Source: Methylobacterium persicinum (GTDB taxonomy: Bacteria > Pseudomonadota > Alphaproteobacteria > Rhizobiales > Beijerinckiaceae). Taken from it: 64,000 nt of DNA. This document shows, in pieces, positions 49,790-58,497 of the stretch (position 1 is its first letter; every line of letters begins with the position of its first letter). The translations under genes and the position numbers were made by a program. The DNA lies in the NCBI RefSeq assembly GCF_022179525.1, contig NZ_BPQX01000037.1:243710-307709 (forward strand), given 5' to 3'. The notes under the pieces are model-generated. The model made no database searches, was not told where the DNA came from, and was given only the letters and a program-made list of their open reading frames with translations.

Positions 49790-49970
49790 GGATCGGCCGA
49801 AGCAGGCCCCGCATCAAGCAGGGGGTGCATGCCCGCGCGGGAGTGGTCAGCGCCGCGCGCAGACGCTACCATTGCGTCTCCGGACCTGATGACGGGCGGC
49901 CTTCGGATGGGCGCTCTCACGCGTCCCGTGCGAGCGATTGCGCTGCGCCACTAACGAAAGCCAGACCGAA

Positions 49971-51698
49971 GTGCCCTTTCCCACGTTGCCCGCTCCTCTT
50001 TCGCGGGCCTTGACCGAGCGCGGCTATGCCGAGCCGACCCCCGTCCAGGCCGCCGTGCTCGAGGCGGCCGGTGGCGGCCGCGACCTCCTGGTGTCCGCGC
50101 AGACCGGTTCGGGCAAGACCGTTGCCTATGGCCTCGCCATGGCGGACCTGCTTGTCGGTGCCGAAGACGCGATGCCGGCTCCCGCCGCGCCGTTGGCCCT
50201 GGTGATCGCCCCCACCCGCGAGCTGGCACTTCAGGTCCAGCGGGAGCTCGCGTGGCTCTACGGCCCGGCGCAAGGGCGGGTGACCGCCTGCGTCGGCGGC
50301 ATGGATCCGCGGCGCGAGGCGCGCCTCCTCGCCGGCGGGTCGCAGATCGTCGTCGGCACGCCCGGACGCCTGCGCGACCACATCGAACGCCGGGCCCTGG
50401 ACCTTTCCACCCTGCGGGCGGTGGTCCTCGACGAAGCGGACGAGATGCTCGATCTCGGCTTCCGGGAGGATATCGAGTTCATCCTCTCGGCGACGCCGAA
50501 GGAGCGCTCGACCTACCTGTTCTCCGCCACCCTGCCGAAGGGCATCGAGGCCCTGGCGGAACGCTACCAGCGCGACGCGCTCCGCCTCGCCGTCAAGAGC
50601 GAGACCCGGGGCCATGCCGACATTGCCTACCGGGCGGTGCGTGTGGTGCCCCGCGAGATCGAGCACGTGGTGCTCAACCTCCTGCGCGAGGCCGACGCGC
50701 CCACCGCGATCGTCTTCTGCAACACCCGCAATGCCGTCCGCCACCTTCAGGCCAACCTGACGGAGCGGGGCTTCTCCGCCGTCGGCCTCTCCGGCGAGAT
50801 GGGCCAGGGAGAGCGCAACGCCGCCCTCCAAGCGCTCCGCGACGGGCGGGTCCGGGTCTGCGTCGCCACCGACGTGGCCGCCCGCGGTATCGACCTGCCT
50901 TCGCTCAGCCTCGTGATCCACGCCGACCTTCCCCACGACGCCGAGGTGCTGCAGCATCGCAGCGGCCGGACGGGCCGGGCGGGGCGCAAGGGGACCTCGG
51001 TCCTCCTCGTGCCGAATGCCCGCCGTCGCCGGGCCGAGCAGATGCTCGCCATCGCCAAGGTCGTGCCGGAATGGTGCGGCCCGCCCTCGGCGGACACGAT
51101 CCGCGCCCTCGATGCCGAACGGATGCTGTCGGATCCGCTGATCGCCGAGCCGCCCTCCGAGGACGATGCGGTGCTGGCGCAGATGCTCCTGGCCCACAAG
51201 AGCCCGGAGGAGATGGCGGGCCTTCTCGCCCGCGTCTACCGCACCCGGCTTCCCGCGCCGGAGGACGTCACCGATCCCGGCGAAGGGCGCAGCCGTCCCG
51301 AACGGGCGCCCTACGACCCGATGAACGCCGAGAAGATCGCCGAGATGGGACCGGCGGTCTGGTTCCGCCTCAACCTGGGCCGGCGCGACAACGCCGATCC
51401 GCGGCGTCTGCTGCCCCTCCTCACCCGCCGCGGCGGCCTGGACCGGCAGGAGATCGGCGCGATCCGCATCTTCGACAGGGAGACCAAGTTCGAGGTCCGC
51501 GGTCACGCGGCGGCGCGCTTCGCCGAATCCTTCGCGCGCAACGGCTCACCGGAGATCCAGGTCGAAGCGCTTCCGCCGGATTTCGCCCCGGCCCCGCGCA
51601 AGGGACCGCCCGGTGGCAAGGGCAACGGATCGCCCCGGGCGGACAAGCATCGGCGCAATGTGGGCAAGGGCGGATACAAGCCGCAGCAGCGGGGATAG
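49971..51698 (+). CDS. DEAD-box RNA helicase
   Basis: A 575-residue helicase. Motifs in order: SAQTGSGKT (I), APTRELALQ (Ia), GTPGRL (Ib), LDEADEML (II), FSATLP (III), IVFCNTRNAV (IV), VCVATDVAARGIDLP (V) and HRSGRTGRAGRKG (VI). After the core comes a DbpA/CsdA-type RNA-binding region (VWFRLNLGRRDNADPRRLL) and a basic Lys/Gly-rich tail. Probably works in ribosome assembly or mRNA turnover, by family. The GTG at 49971 gives VPFPTLPAPLSRALTERGY. A TTG upstream is less likely. Confidence 0.93.
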   Translation: MPFPTLPAPLSRALTERGYAEPTPVQAAVLEAAGGGRDLLVSAQTGSGKTVAYGLAMADLLVGAEDAMPAPAAPLALVIAPTRELALQVQRELAWLYGPAQGRVTACVGGMDPRREARLLAGGSQIVVGTPGRLRDHIERRALDLSTLRAVVLDEADEMLDLGFREDIEFILSATPKERSTYLFSATLPKGIEALAERYQRDALRLAVKSETRGHADIAYRAVRVVPREIEHVVLNLLREADAPTAIVFCNTRNAVRHLQANLTERGFSAVGLSGEMGQGERNAALQALRDGRVRVCVATDVAARGIDLPSLSLVIHADLPHDAEVLQHRSGRTGRAGRKGTSVLLVPNARRRRAEQMLAIAKVVPEWCGPPSADTIRALDAERMLSDPLIAEPPSEDDAVLAQMLLAHKSPEEMAGLLARVYRTRLPAPEDVTDPGEGRSRPERAPYDPMNAEKIAEMGPAVWFRLNLGRRDNADPRRLLPLLTRRGGLDRQEIGAIRIFDRETKFEVRGHAAARFAESFARNGSPEIQVEALPPDFAPAPRKGPPGGKGNGSPRADKHRRNVGKGGYKPQQRG

Positions 51699-51810
51699 GG
51701 CGCGGTCTTTCAGGCTCCCCCTTTTCGGATGGATCGAGGGAGCCTGCGACGCGTGCTGCCGAACGTGGCGGCCAGGGCTGGTTTAGAAGTCCGAACGGCC
51801 TCCCCCTCGC

Positions 51811-52006
51811 CGTCATTGCGAGCGAAGCGAAGCAACCCAGGTCAGCGGGACGCTTTAGAGCATTTTCAGCCGAAGTGGACGCCGGTTCGGCGCTAGAAAA
51901 TGCGTCAAAAACAATGGTTTAGAGCGTTTTCTGTGATCCAAGGGTGACAGAAAACGCTCTAGATCGTGGCGTATCCCTGGATTGCTTCGCTGCGCTCGCA
52001 ATGACG
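51811..52006. repeat. palindromic repeat, family 1 copy E, split by an insert
   Basis: The outer arms (CGTCATTGCGAGCGAAGCGA and GCGCTCGCAATGACG) and inner CCCAGG / CCCTGGATTGC match the other copies. The centre is about 115 bases longer because a second repeat lies inside. Confidence 0.85.
51849..51964. repeat. nested repeat (family 3) inside copy E
   Basis: Contains TTTAGAGCATTTTCAGCCGA, then a perfect 15-base stem around 51920-51961 (AGAGCGTTTTCTGT with ACAGAAAACGCTCT). Both ends carry TAGAGC/GCTCTA-type sequence, like a small non-coding mobile palindrome. The A+T content is higher than in the surroundings. Confidence 0.65.
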
Positions 52007-52080
52007 GGTTTGGGTGGACAGAAGCGTTCAGAGCCACCGTGTGGCTCGCCGACGATCCGTACGGAGAGAACCAACCGCTG

Positions 52081-52117
52081 CACCGGTGTCCACTTCGGCG
52101 GATAATGCGCTAAAACG
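52081..52117. repeat. partial inverted copy of repeat family 3
   Basis: About 31 of 37 bases match the reverse complement of 51851-51887 plus adjacent bases, including GTCCACTTCGGC and AATGCGCTAAA. It covers the stop codon and last codons of the gene at 52110-53000. Confidence 0.55.
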
Positions 52118-53000
52118 CGTTGCGGACGGCGTCGCCGAGGGCGCTCACCCCGTCTTTGAGCTTCTGGCCGGCGGGGGCGAGGGACGGCAGTTTCACCCCG
52201 AGGATCTCGGTCTCGTCCGAGTCGGCCTCGGCGGTGGCGGTATGGGTCACCGCGGGCTTGGCGGCGGTCGCCACGGGCTTCGGCGGCGCGACCTTCGCGG
52301 CGGCGACCTTCGCCGGCTCGGGGGCGGGGGCCTTGGCCGCGACGGGCTTCGCCTTGGCGGCCGCATGATGGCTGACGGGCTTCTCGACGGCGGCCTCGCG
52401 GGTGTGCGGAGCCTCGTCCCGCGGCTTGGCCGCCTCCTCGACGGGCTTCACGCCCTCGTCGCGGGCGCGGACGGTCTCGGAAGGGCGGGGCGCCAGGGCT
52501 GCGACCGTCCGGGACGGGGCGATGACCTTGGTGGCGGACGCATTCGCCACCACCGCGACCTCCGTCGGCACCGGAATGCGATCGGTCGGCTTGGCCGGCG
52601 TGGAGCGAGCCACGACCGGTTGCGGTGAGGGCGGCGAAACCGCCGCGCCGGCCGGATACGCCATCGGATCGCCGAGGGAGGCCATGCGCGGCGCGGGGGC
52701 GGCGGGCGCCGCCGCCTTGGACTCCGTCACCGTGACGGGGGTGCCCTTCTTGGCCGGCAGGCCGTCCTTCAGGTCCGGCCAGCTGGCGGCGAGGCCCTGG
52801 CCGATGGCCGGGCCGCGATTGAGCTTGGTCGGGACCACCAAATCGGCCATGACCGACGAGGCCGCCACGGCAAAGCCGGCGAGGGCTGCCGCGCAGGCTC
52901 CACCGATGAGGATGGGCTTGAAGTAGGCGCTCCGGCCCCGCGGCGCGGCGGCGGCGCGTGCGGGCCGCGTCTCCGAAGCGTCTAGGAGGAACTCGGACAT
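52110..53000 (-). CDS. Ala/Pro/Lys-rich membrane-anchored protein, unknown function
   Basis: A 296-residue protein starting MSEFLLDASETRPARAAAAP. One membrane helix lies near residues 30-52 (ILIGGACAAALAGFAVAASS), and the remainder is low-complexity, rich in Ala, Pro, Lys and Val (KVAAAKVAPPKPVATAAKPA) with a small C-terminal segment (EILGVKLPSLAPAGQKLKDG). The composition resembles periplasm-spanning linkers, but no TonB or peptidoglycan-binding domain is seen. Start at 53000; a longer frame to 53177 is unconserved. Its stop codon lies in a repeat fragment. Confidence 0.7.
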   Translation of the reverse strand: MSEFLLDASETRPARAAAAPRGRSAYFKPILIGGACAAALAGFAVAASSVMADLVVPTKLNRGPAIGQGLAASWPDLKDGLPAKKGTPVTVTESKAAAPAAPAPRMASLGDPMAYPAGAAVSPPSPQPVVARSTPAKPTDRIPVPTEVAVVANASATKVIAPSRTVAALAPRPSETVRARDEGVKPVEEAAKPRDEAPHTREAAVEKPVSHHAAAKAKPVAAKAPAPEPAKVAAAKVAPPKPVATAAKPAVTHTATAEADSDETEILGVKLPSLAPAGQKLKDGVSALGDAVRNAF

Positions 53001-53268
53001 CGGTTGCGATCTCGGACCTGATGCGCGGCCGGGGCGGGCTGGCTCGGCCGTTCCGGCCGCATGCTCCCGCCTTGCGCCAGCAGTCCCCCCGATTGAGGGT
53101 TCACAATACGGCACAATGATGTCGCCCCGCGGCAAGCCTGAAGCAGATCTTGAGGCGACGGGTCGATGCGAAGTCATCCACAGGATTTACGACATATCGC
53201 TTAAGGAATAGTAGTCGAAGCGGTGGTGACGACATCGCCCCTGGCGCATCGGAACGCCGCGGATCCGG

Positions 53269-54747
53269 ATGTGCCGGACCCCTGAACCGTGCGATGCCGC
53301 TGCCGTGGATACGAGACCGACCTTCCCCCCGCCGGATGCCGCCGAGCCGAAGGCGCGTCCCGCGCCGTGGTCCGGCTGGTCGACCCGGGCCCGGCTGATC
53401 GCCGTGGTGCTCCTGATCGACGTGCTGGCTGCCGCCGTGTCCTGCGGCGTCGTCGTTCTCAACGCACGCTCGGCGGTGCATGTGGAAACCCGCGCATCCC
53501 TGGAGACCGTCGATTCGCTCGTGGCCGACACGATTCGCCTGTCCGAGACGGCCTCGCCGGAAACTCTGCTTCAAGCCCTCGACATCCGGTTCCAGGCGTT
53601 GCGCCATGTCCGGGTGGCGGTGTTGGATGCAGCCGAAAGGCGGGTCGGCGCGGTCACGCCCGACCACCGGACGAGCCGGAAGGCTCCGGCATGGTTCGCG
53701 AACCTGATCAGACCGCCCATCGAGCGCCATAGCCTGCCGATCGCGGTGGGGGGGCGGATCCTCGGAAGCGCGCAGATCACGACCCAGCCGATGGACGAGA
53801 TCGAGGAGATCTGGGGCTATGCCCGGGCGCTCTCGCTCACGACCTTCGCTGTCAACGCCGCGATCCTGGTGGCGCTCTATCTCGCCCTCGGCCGGATCCT
53901 CGCGCCCCTGCGCCGCCTCGGCGAGGCGCTCATGCAACTCGAGCATCACGACTACACGGCGCGGCTCGATCCGCCGGGGACGCCCGAACTCGCGCTCATC
54001 GCCGAACGGTTCAACAAGGTCGCGGGCGCGCTGTCTCAGACCCGTTCGGCCAATGCCAGCCTCAACCAGAAGCTGCTCACCGCCCAGGATGACGAGCGCC
54101 GCCGCACGGCCCTGGAACTCCACGACGATTTCGGACCCTGTCTCTTCGCCCTGGAGGCGAACGCGGCCTCCATCGCCCGCATCGCCGCGAACGCCAAGGA
54201 GGTGGATCGGGCAAAACTCGCGGCCCGGGCGGCGGAGATCGGCACCATCGTCGGCCAGGTCCAGGGCGTGAACCGCGCCCTCCTGAACCGGCTGCGTCCC
54301 CACGGCCTCGGTCAGGCGCCGCTGGCCACCTGCCTCGATCTGCTCCTGCGGGGCTTCGGCGAGCGGCATCCGGGCATCGCGTTCGTCGGCCGATTCGACG
54401 GCCTCGCCCGCGGCTACGGCGACCTCGTGGACCTGACGATCTTCCGATGCGTGCAGGAGAGCGCCACGAACGCCGTGCGACACGGCAGGGCGAAACGGGT
54501 GGAGGCTTTCGCGGACGAGGAGGCGGGGACGGTCCGCGTCGAGATCCGGGACGACGGGACGGGCCTTCCGGCCGAGCACCGGATCGGGCTCGGCCTGTCG
54601 GGGATGCGGGAGCGTGTCGAAGCCCTGCAAGGGACTTTCGCCCTTGACAATGCCGTGCCTGGGGCGATCGTCCGCATCGCCATCCCTGTTCCGCCCGACC
54701 GGACCCGGGAGACCGGCGACGAACTCTCCATCGCGCAGAGTGTATGA
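53269..54747 (+). CDS. NarL-type (HisKA_3) sensor histidine kinase
   Basis: A 492-residue membrane kinase. Helices at about 43-65 and 187-209 enclose a periplasmic sensor of about 120 residues. A HAMP-like segment (RILAPLRRLGEALMQLEHHD) leads to a coiled coil and His 285 in RRTALELHDDFGPCLFALEA, the HisKA_3 phospho-acceptor, followed by an ATPase with RCVQESATNAVRHGRAK and DDGTGLP. The ATG lies at 53269. It overlaps the LuxR-type regulator as ATGA, so they form a cognate pair. The stimulus is unknown. Confidence 0.9.
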   Translation: MCRTPEPCDAAAVDTRPTFPPPDAAEPKARPAPWSGWSTRARLIAVVLLIDVLAAAVSCGVVVLNARSAVHVETRASLETVDSLVADTIRLSETASPETLLQALDIRFQALRHVRVAVLDAAERRVGAVTPDHRTSRKAPAWFANLIRPPIERHSLPIAVGGRILGSAQITTQPMDEIEEIWGYARALSLTTFAVNAAILVALYLALGRILAPLRRLGEALMQLEHHDYTARLDPPGTPELALIAERFNKVAGALSQTRSANASLNQKLLTAQDDERRRTALELHDDFGPCLFALEANAASIARIAANAKEVDRAKLAARAAEIGTIVGQVQGVNRALLNRLRPHGLGQAPLATCLDLLLRGFGERHPGIAFVGRFDGLARGYGDLVDLTIFRCVQESATNAVRHGRAKRVEAFADEEAGTVRVEIRDDGTGLPAEHRIGLGLSGMRERVEALQGTFALDNAVPGAIVRIAIPVPPDRTRETGDELSIAQSV

Positions 54748-55418
54748 ACGCCATCGCCTCCCAGATCGAGCCCGCCGCCACCCGCCTGCCGGTGCTCGTG
54801 ATCGATGACCATCCGATCGTCCTCCAGGGCTGCCGCCGGGTGCTCGAGGATGCGGGGATCGAGACGATCGCCGAGGCGACAAGCGTCGTCGGCGGCTATC
54901 GGATCTTCCACCGTCTTCGCCCGCCGGTTGTGATCTGCGACCTGACCTTCCAGGGGAGCGGCCTTGCCGGGCTCGGGTTGATCCGGCGGATTCGTGCGGT
55001 CGCCCCCGGAACCCGCATCCTCGTCTTCAGCATGCACAACGATCCGGTGATCGTCGCCCGTGCCCTGGAGGCCGGCGCTCTCGGCTACGTCCTGAAGGAT
55101 CACGCCTCCGCGGAGCTGTTCGACGCCTTCGAGAAGGTGCGCCACGGAGAGGTCTATCTCGACCGGCGGCTCGCCACCGAGGTGGCGATGCTCCGCGCCG
55201 ATGCCCGGCGGACGCCGGAATCGCAGCTCACCCCCCGGGAGCAGCAGATCCTCGCCCGCCTGGCCCAAGGCCGCTCCTACGGCGCGATCGCCGCCGACCT
55301 GTCCGTCAGCTACAAGACGGTGACCAATTCCTGTTCGCAGATGCGCCAGAAACTCGGGGTGCGCACCTTGGCAGAGTTGATCCACGTGGCCGTCACCCAC
55401 GCGCAGCGCCAGGGCTGA
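54744..55418 (+). CDS. LuxR/NarL-family response regulator
   Basis: A 224-residue regulator. The receiver has IDDHP at 20-24, phospho-Asp 66 in VICDLTFQGSG and Lys in YVLKDHAS. A LuxR-type helix-turn-helix (LTPREQQILARLAQGRSYGA, then SVSYKTVTNSCSQMRQKLGV) forms the DNA-binding end. It overlaps the kinase gene. The next genes on the strand (TerB-LrgA-LrgB, 122 bases away) are plausible targets by position only. Confidence 0.92.
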   Translation: MNAIASQIEPAATRLPVLVIDDHPIVLQGCRRVLEDAGIETIAEATSVVGGYRIFHRLRPPVVICDLTFQGSGLAGLGLIRRIRAVAPGTRILVFSMHNDPVIVARALEAGALGYVLKDHASAELFDAFEKVRHGEVYLDRRLATEVAMLRADARRTPESQLTPREQQILARLAQGRSYGAIAADLSVSYKTVTNSCSQMRQKLGVRTLAELIHVAVTHAQRQG

Positions 55419-55540
55419 CCCGCGACCGGCCACGGGGGGCGATGCAAACGCGCCACGGGCCGGCTCAACCGTTCCGTGTGAGCTTGACGGGGATGGGGCC
55501 GGGCCGAATTGTGCGATGCACGAGTGCCCCCGGAGCGGAC

Positions 55541-56014
55541 ATGTCCCTGATCGCACGCCTGCGTGCCTACGCGGTGGAGGCCCTGGGTATCGGTGGCCCC
55601 GACGGGCGGGGCGCCGCAGCCGACGACACCCATCTCGCCGCGACGGCGCTCCTCGTCCACGTGGCGCGGGTCGACGGCATTCTCGCGCCTTCGGAGAGCG
55701 AGCGGCTCGCCCGCCTCGTGGAGGGCCGGTATGCGGACGGGCCGGCGGCAGCCCACGCGCTGATCGCCCGGGCGACCGCCGTGGATACGGAGATCCGCGA
55801 CGTGGCGAGCCTCGTCGAGATGATTCCCCACGAAGCGAACGGATCGGAGCGGGAAGCCCTGCTGGCGATGGCGTGGTCCGTCGCCGCCGCGGACGGCGTC
55901 GTCGATGAATTCGAGGAGGCCCTGGTCGAGCGTCTCGGCAGGCTCCTCGGCTTCGATGAGGCCGCCGTCGCCGCCGCCCGCCGGGACGGAACGGCCGGCG
56001 CGACCGCATCATGA
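55541..56014 (+). CDS. TerB-family protein
   Basis: A 157-residue helical protein of the TerB/tellurite-resistance family: LAATALLVHVARVDGILAPS and LLAMAWSVAAADGVVDEFEE are the two Asp-containing repeats expected to bind metal. It starts MSLIARLRAYAVEALG after a CGGAG site. A longer frame from 55442 is not conserved. No other ter genes are present, so tellurite resistance is not implied. The stop overlaps the LrgA-like gene (ATGA). Confidence 0.85.
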   Translation: MSLIARLRAYAVEALGIGGPDGRGAAADDTHLAATALLVHVARVDGILAPSESERLARLVEGRYADGPAAAHALIARATAVDTEIRDVASLVEMIPHEANGSEREALLAMAWSVAAADGVVDEFEEALVERLGRLLGFDEAAVAAARRDGTAGATAS

Positions 56015-56415
56015 TCGCAAGCCTCGCGCTCATCCTCCTGGCGCAACTGACCGGGGAGGCCCTCGCCCGGGGTTTTGGACTGCCGGTGCCCGGTCCCGTC
56101 ATCGGGATGGGGCTGATGTTCGGCTTCCTGTTCCTCCGGGATGCGGAGCGCAGCCCCCTGCGACGCTTGCTGCCGGCCCCGCTCTTGGATGGGACCCTCG
56201 AAGGGAATGCCAAGGGGCTTCTCGCCAACCTGTCCCTGATGTTCGTTCCTGCCGGGGTCGGGGTCGTCGGCCGGCTGGATCTTCTGAAGACACAGGGGAT
56301 GAAGCTCGCCGTCATCCTGTTCGTCTCGACGGCTGTGTCCCTGCTGACGACCGTGCTGGTGTTCCGGAGCGTGTCCGCCCTGGTCGAGCGGCGCGGCGGC
56401 CGCGGGGAGGGCTGA
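56011..56415 (+). CDS. CidA/LrgA-family holin-like membrane protein
   Basis: A 134-residue protein with four helices: ILLAQLTGEALARGFGLPVP, GPVIGMGLMFGFLFL, LLANLSLMFVPAGVGVVGRL (family signature with SLMFVPAGVG) and VILFVSTAVSLLTTVLVF. Members form membrane pores or take part in pyruvate or murein-hydrolase control. It overlaps the TerB gene and lies 3 bases before the LrgB-like gene. Confidence 0.9.
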   Translation: MIASLALILLAQLTGEALARGFGLPVPGPVIGMGLMFGFLFLRDAERSPLRRLLPAPLLDGTLEGNAKGLLANLSLMFVPAGVGVVGRLDLLKTQGMKLAVILFVSTAVSLLTTVLVFRSVSALVERRGGRGEG

Positions 56416-56418
56416 GGT

Positions 56419-57138
56419 TTGGCGGGCGGCGACTTCTCGCTCTGGGTCTATCTGGCCCGCACGCCGCTCCTGTGGCTGACCGTGACCCTGACGGCCTACG
56501 TCGCGGCCGACCGGATCGCCGCAGCGACCGGTCGCCATCCCCTCGCCAACCCCGTGCTGGTCGCGGTGGTCTTCGTCGCCGCGGTCCTGGCGCTGACGGA
56601 CACGCCGTATCCCACCTATTTCGAGGGCGCGCAGTTCGTCCACTTTCTCCTCGGCCCCGCGACGGTGGTGCTCGCCTTCCCCCTCTACGAGCGCCGGGCC
56701 ACGGTGATGCGCGCCCTCGTCCCGATGCTGGCGGCCCTGGCCGCGGGCGCGGTGATGACACTGGTCTGCGTGATCGCCCTCGCCCACCTCTTCGCCATCC
56801 CCCGGCCGATCCTCGTCTCCCTGGCACCGAAATCCGTGACCTCCGGGGTGGCCATGGGCATCTCGGCGGCCCTGGGGGGCGATCCGACCCTGACGGCCAT
56901 CCTCGTGATCCTGACGGGGATCATCGGCGCCATCCTTGTGACGCCGATGATGGAGGGGCTCGGCATCACCGACATGCGCGCCCGGGGCTTCGCGGCCGGC
57001 CTCGCCGCCCACGGCATCGGTACGGCGCGGGCCTTCCAGGTCAGCGAGGTGGCGGGTACCTTCGCCGGGATCGCCATGGGGCTCAACGCCTTCGTCACCG
57101 CGATCCTGGCGCCCGTGGCTCTTCATCTCCTCAATTGA
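56419..57138 (+). CDS. CidB/LrgB-family membrane protein
   Basis: A 239-residue polytopic partner of the LrgA-like protein. Conserved stretches are NPVLVAVVFVAAVLAL, YFEGAQFVHFLLGPATVVLA, SLAPKSVTSGVAMGIS and AAHGIGTARAFQVSEVAGTF. The TTG at 56419 is the only reasonable start and follows a GGGAGGG site. Together with the LrgA-like gene it forms a conserved pair. Confidence 0.9.
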   Translation: MAGGDFSLWVYLARTPLLWLTVTLTAYVAADRIAAATGRHPLANPVLVAVVFVAAVLALTDTPYPTYFEGAQFVHFLLGPATVVLAFPLYERRATVMRALVPMLAALAAGAVMTLVCVIALAHLFAIPRPILVSLAPKSVTSGVAMGISAALGGDPTLTAILVILTGIIGAILVTPMMEGLGITDMRARGFAAGLAAHGIGTARAFQVSEVAGTFAGIAMGLNAFVTAILAPVALHLLN

Positions 57139-57152
57139 GGGACCGCGTCGTT

Positions 57153-58250
57153 TTAGGCTTCCAGCCGGTCGGCGACGTCCTCGGCGAGGGACAGGCTCGA
57201 GGTCAGGCCCGGGCTCTCGATCCCGAAGAGGTGCACGAGGCGTGGCAGGCCGTGCTCGGCCGGCCCTTCGACCCGGAAATCGGCCGCCGGCTCGCCGGGT
57301 CCCGTCAGCTTCGGACGAAGGCCGGCATAGTCGGGAAACAGCGCCCCCTCCGGCAGGTCGGGCCAATACCGGCGGATCGCGCCGTAGAATGAGGCGGCGC
57401 GGGTGGGATCGACCCGGTAATCCGGCTCGTCGATCCATTCGACGTCCGGCCCGAATCGGACTCGACCATTCAGATCCAAAGTCAGATGGATGCCCAGCCC
57501 GCCATCGATTCGCGGCGCCGGGTAGATCAGTCGCGTGAAGGCCGGCTTCCCCGTGCAGCCGAAATAGTTGCCCCGCGCCAAGTGGAGGCGCGGGACGGCG
57601 TTTGGCGGGTATCCCTCAGTCCGGGCCGCTAGGGCGGGGGCGCCGAAGCCCGCCGCATTCACGACCCCATCGAAGGGAAGCGTGCCCCCCTCATCCCCTT
57701 CGAAAGTCGCCTGCCACTGACCGTCGACCTGCTTCAACGCGGCAACGCGAGTCCGCAGTGCCACCGCACCGCCGCGATCCTCGATCTCGCCCAGCAGCGC
57801 CAGCATCAGGGCGTGGCTGTCCACGATTCCCGTGTGCGGCGACAGTAAAGCAAGGGCGCAGGACAGGTTCGGCTCCAGCCGCCGCGCCTCGTCAGGCTCC
57901 AGCAACGCGAGGTCTGGCACGCCGTTAGCATCGCCCCTGGCGCGGAGGGTCTCGATGGCCGCGGATTCTTTCGCGTCGCAGGCCACGATCAGCTTGCCGC
58001 ACCGGCGATGCAGAACGCCGTGCTTCTCGCAGAAGTGGTATAGTTTCCGCGATCCTTTGACGCAGTGGCGGGCTCGCAGGGACCCTTCCGGATAATACAT
58101 CCCCGCGTGGATCACCTCTGAGCTGCGAGATGACACGCCTGTCCCGATCGCCTTGTCCGCTTCGGCGACGATCACGCTGTGTCCACGCAGGGCCAAGGCC
58201 CGGCCGATGGCGAGGCCGACCACTCCCGCCCCTACGACGAGCACGTCCAT
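57153..58250 (-). CDS. FAD-dependent oxidoreductase, L-2-hydroxyglutarate oxidase-like
   Basis: A 365-residue DAO-superfamily flavoprotein. VVGAGVVGLAIGRALALRGH is the N-terminal dinucleotide site, and SSRSSEVIHAGMYYPEGSL is the signature of LhgO-like enzymes. RFGPDVEWIDEPDYRVD and FRVEGPAEHGLPRLVHLFGI lie near the end. Probably oxidises L-2-hydroxyglutarate or a similar 2-hydroxy acid. It is convergent with the LrgB-like gene and divergent from mucR. Confidence 0.86.
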   Translation of the reverse strand: MDVLVVGAGVVGLAIGRALALRGHSVIVAEADKAIGTGVSSRSSEVIHAGMYYPEGSLRARHCVKGSRKLYHFCEKHGVLHRRCGKLIVACDAKESAAIETLRARGDANGVPDLALLEPDEARRLEPNLSCALALLSPHTGIVDSHALMLALLGEIEDRGGAVALRTRVAALKQVDGQWQATFEGDEGGTLPFDGVVNAAGFGAPALAARTEGYPPNAVPRLHLARGNYFGCTGKPAFTRLIYPAPRIDGGLGIHLTLDLNGRVRFGPDVEWIDEPDYRVDPTRAASFYGAIRRYWPDLPEGALFPDYAGLRPKLTGPGEPAADFRVEGPAEHGLPRLVHLFGIESPGLTSSLSLAEDVADRLEA

Positions 58251-58446
58251 CCCAAGACCTTTCCACGCGAAATCGCCGTCCGGAGGCCAGCCCCGGGGGC
58301 CCTTTTGCCTGATCGATGGGTGTCACGGATGCCGGCCTCCCCGCAAGGCGGCGAGAAGATCAGGAGCTCTGTCCGAGGCCAGGCTCGACCGGGGTGATAG
58401 CGCGATCAACCCACGGGAAACCGCTTCACTGTGTGTGGTCTTCCCG

Positions 58447-58476
58447 TTGACGATTGAATGCAATCATAAGTAGTAT
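58447..58476 (+). promoter_or_regulatory. candidate promoter of the MucR gene
   Basis: TTGACG (58447-58452) and TAGTAT (58471-58476) are 18 bases apart in a strikingly AT-rich stretch, with further TATAGT at 58474. AT-rich DNA with TA steps is what MucR-type proteins bind (family knowledge), so self-regulation is likely. Confidence 0.5.
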
Positions 58477-58481
58477 AGTAT

Positions 58482-58497
58482 GCTGGCGTACACCAGC
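58482..58497. promoter_or_regulatory. 16-base quasi-palindrome downstream of the promoter
   Basis: GCTGGCGTACACCAGC, symmetrical at all but one base pair, directly after the -10 region. It could be an operator or a small 5' stem in the leader. Confidence 0.4.

Larger units (their letters stand above)
51699..52109. other. 411-base intergenic region dominated by repeats
   Basis: Between the helicase gene and the convergent Ala/Pro-rich protein gene. It contains the family 1 palindrome at 51811-52006, a different repeat inserted in it, and most of a partial copy of that second repeat at 52081-52117. No gene is seen. Confidence 0.7.

Noticed and set aside
55541-57138. A tellurite resistance operon
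   Set aside because: A TerB-domain protein alone does not show tellurite resistance, and terC, terD, terE and other ter genes are absent.
55567-57438. A 623-codon open frame on the minus strand
   Set aside because: It is antisense to TerB, LrgA and LrgB and reads as a Gly/Arg/His-rich shadow.
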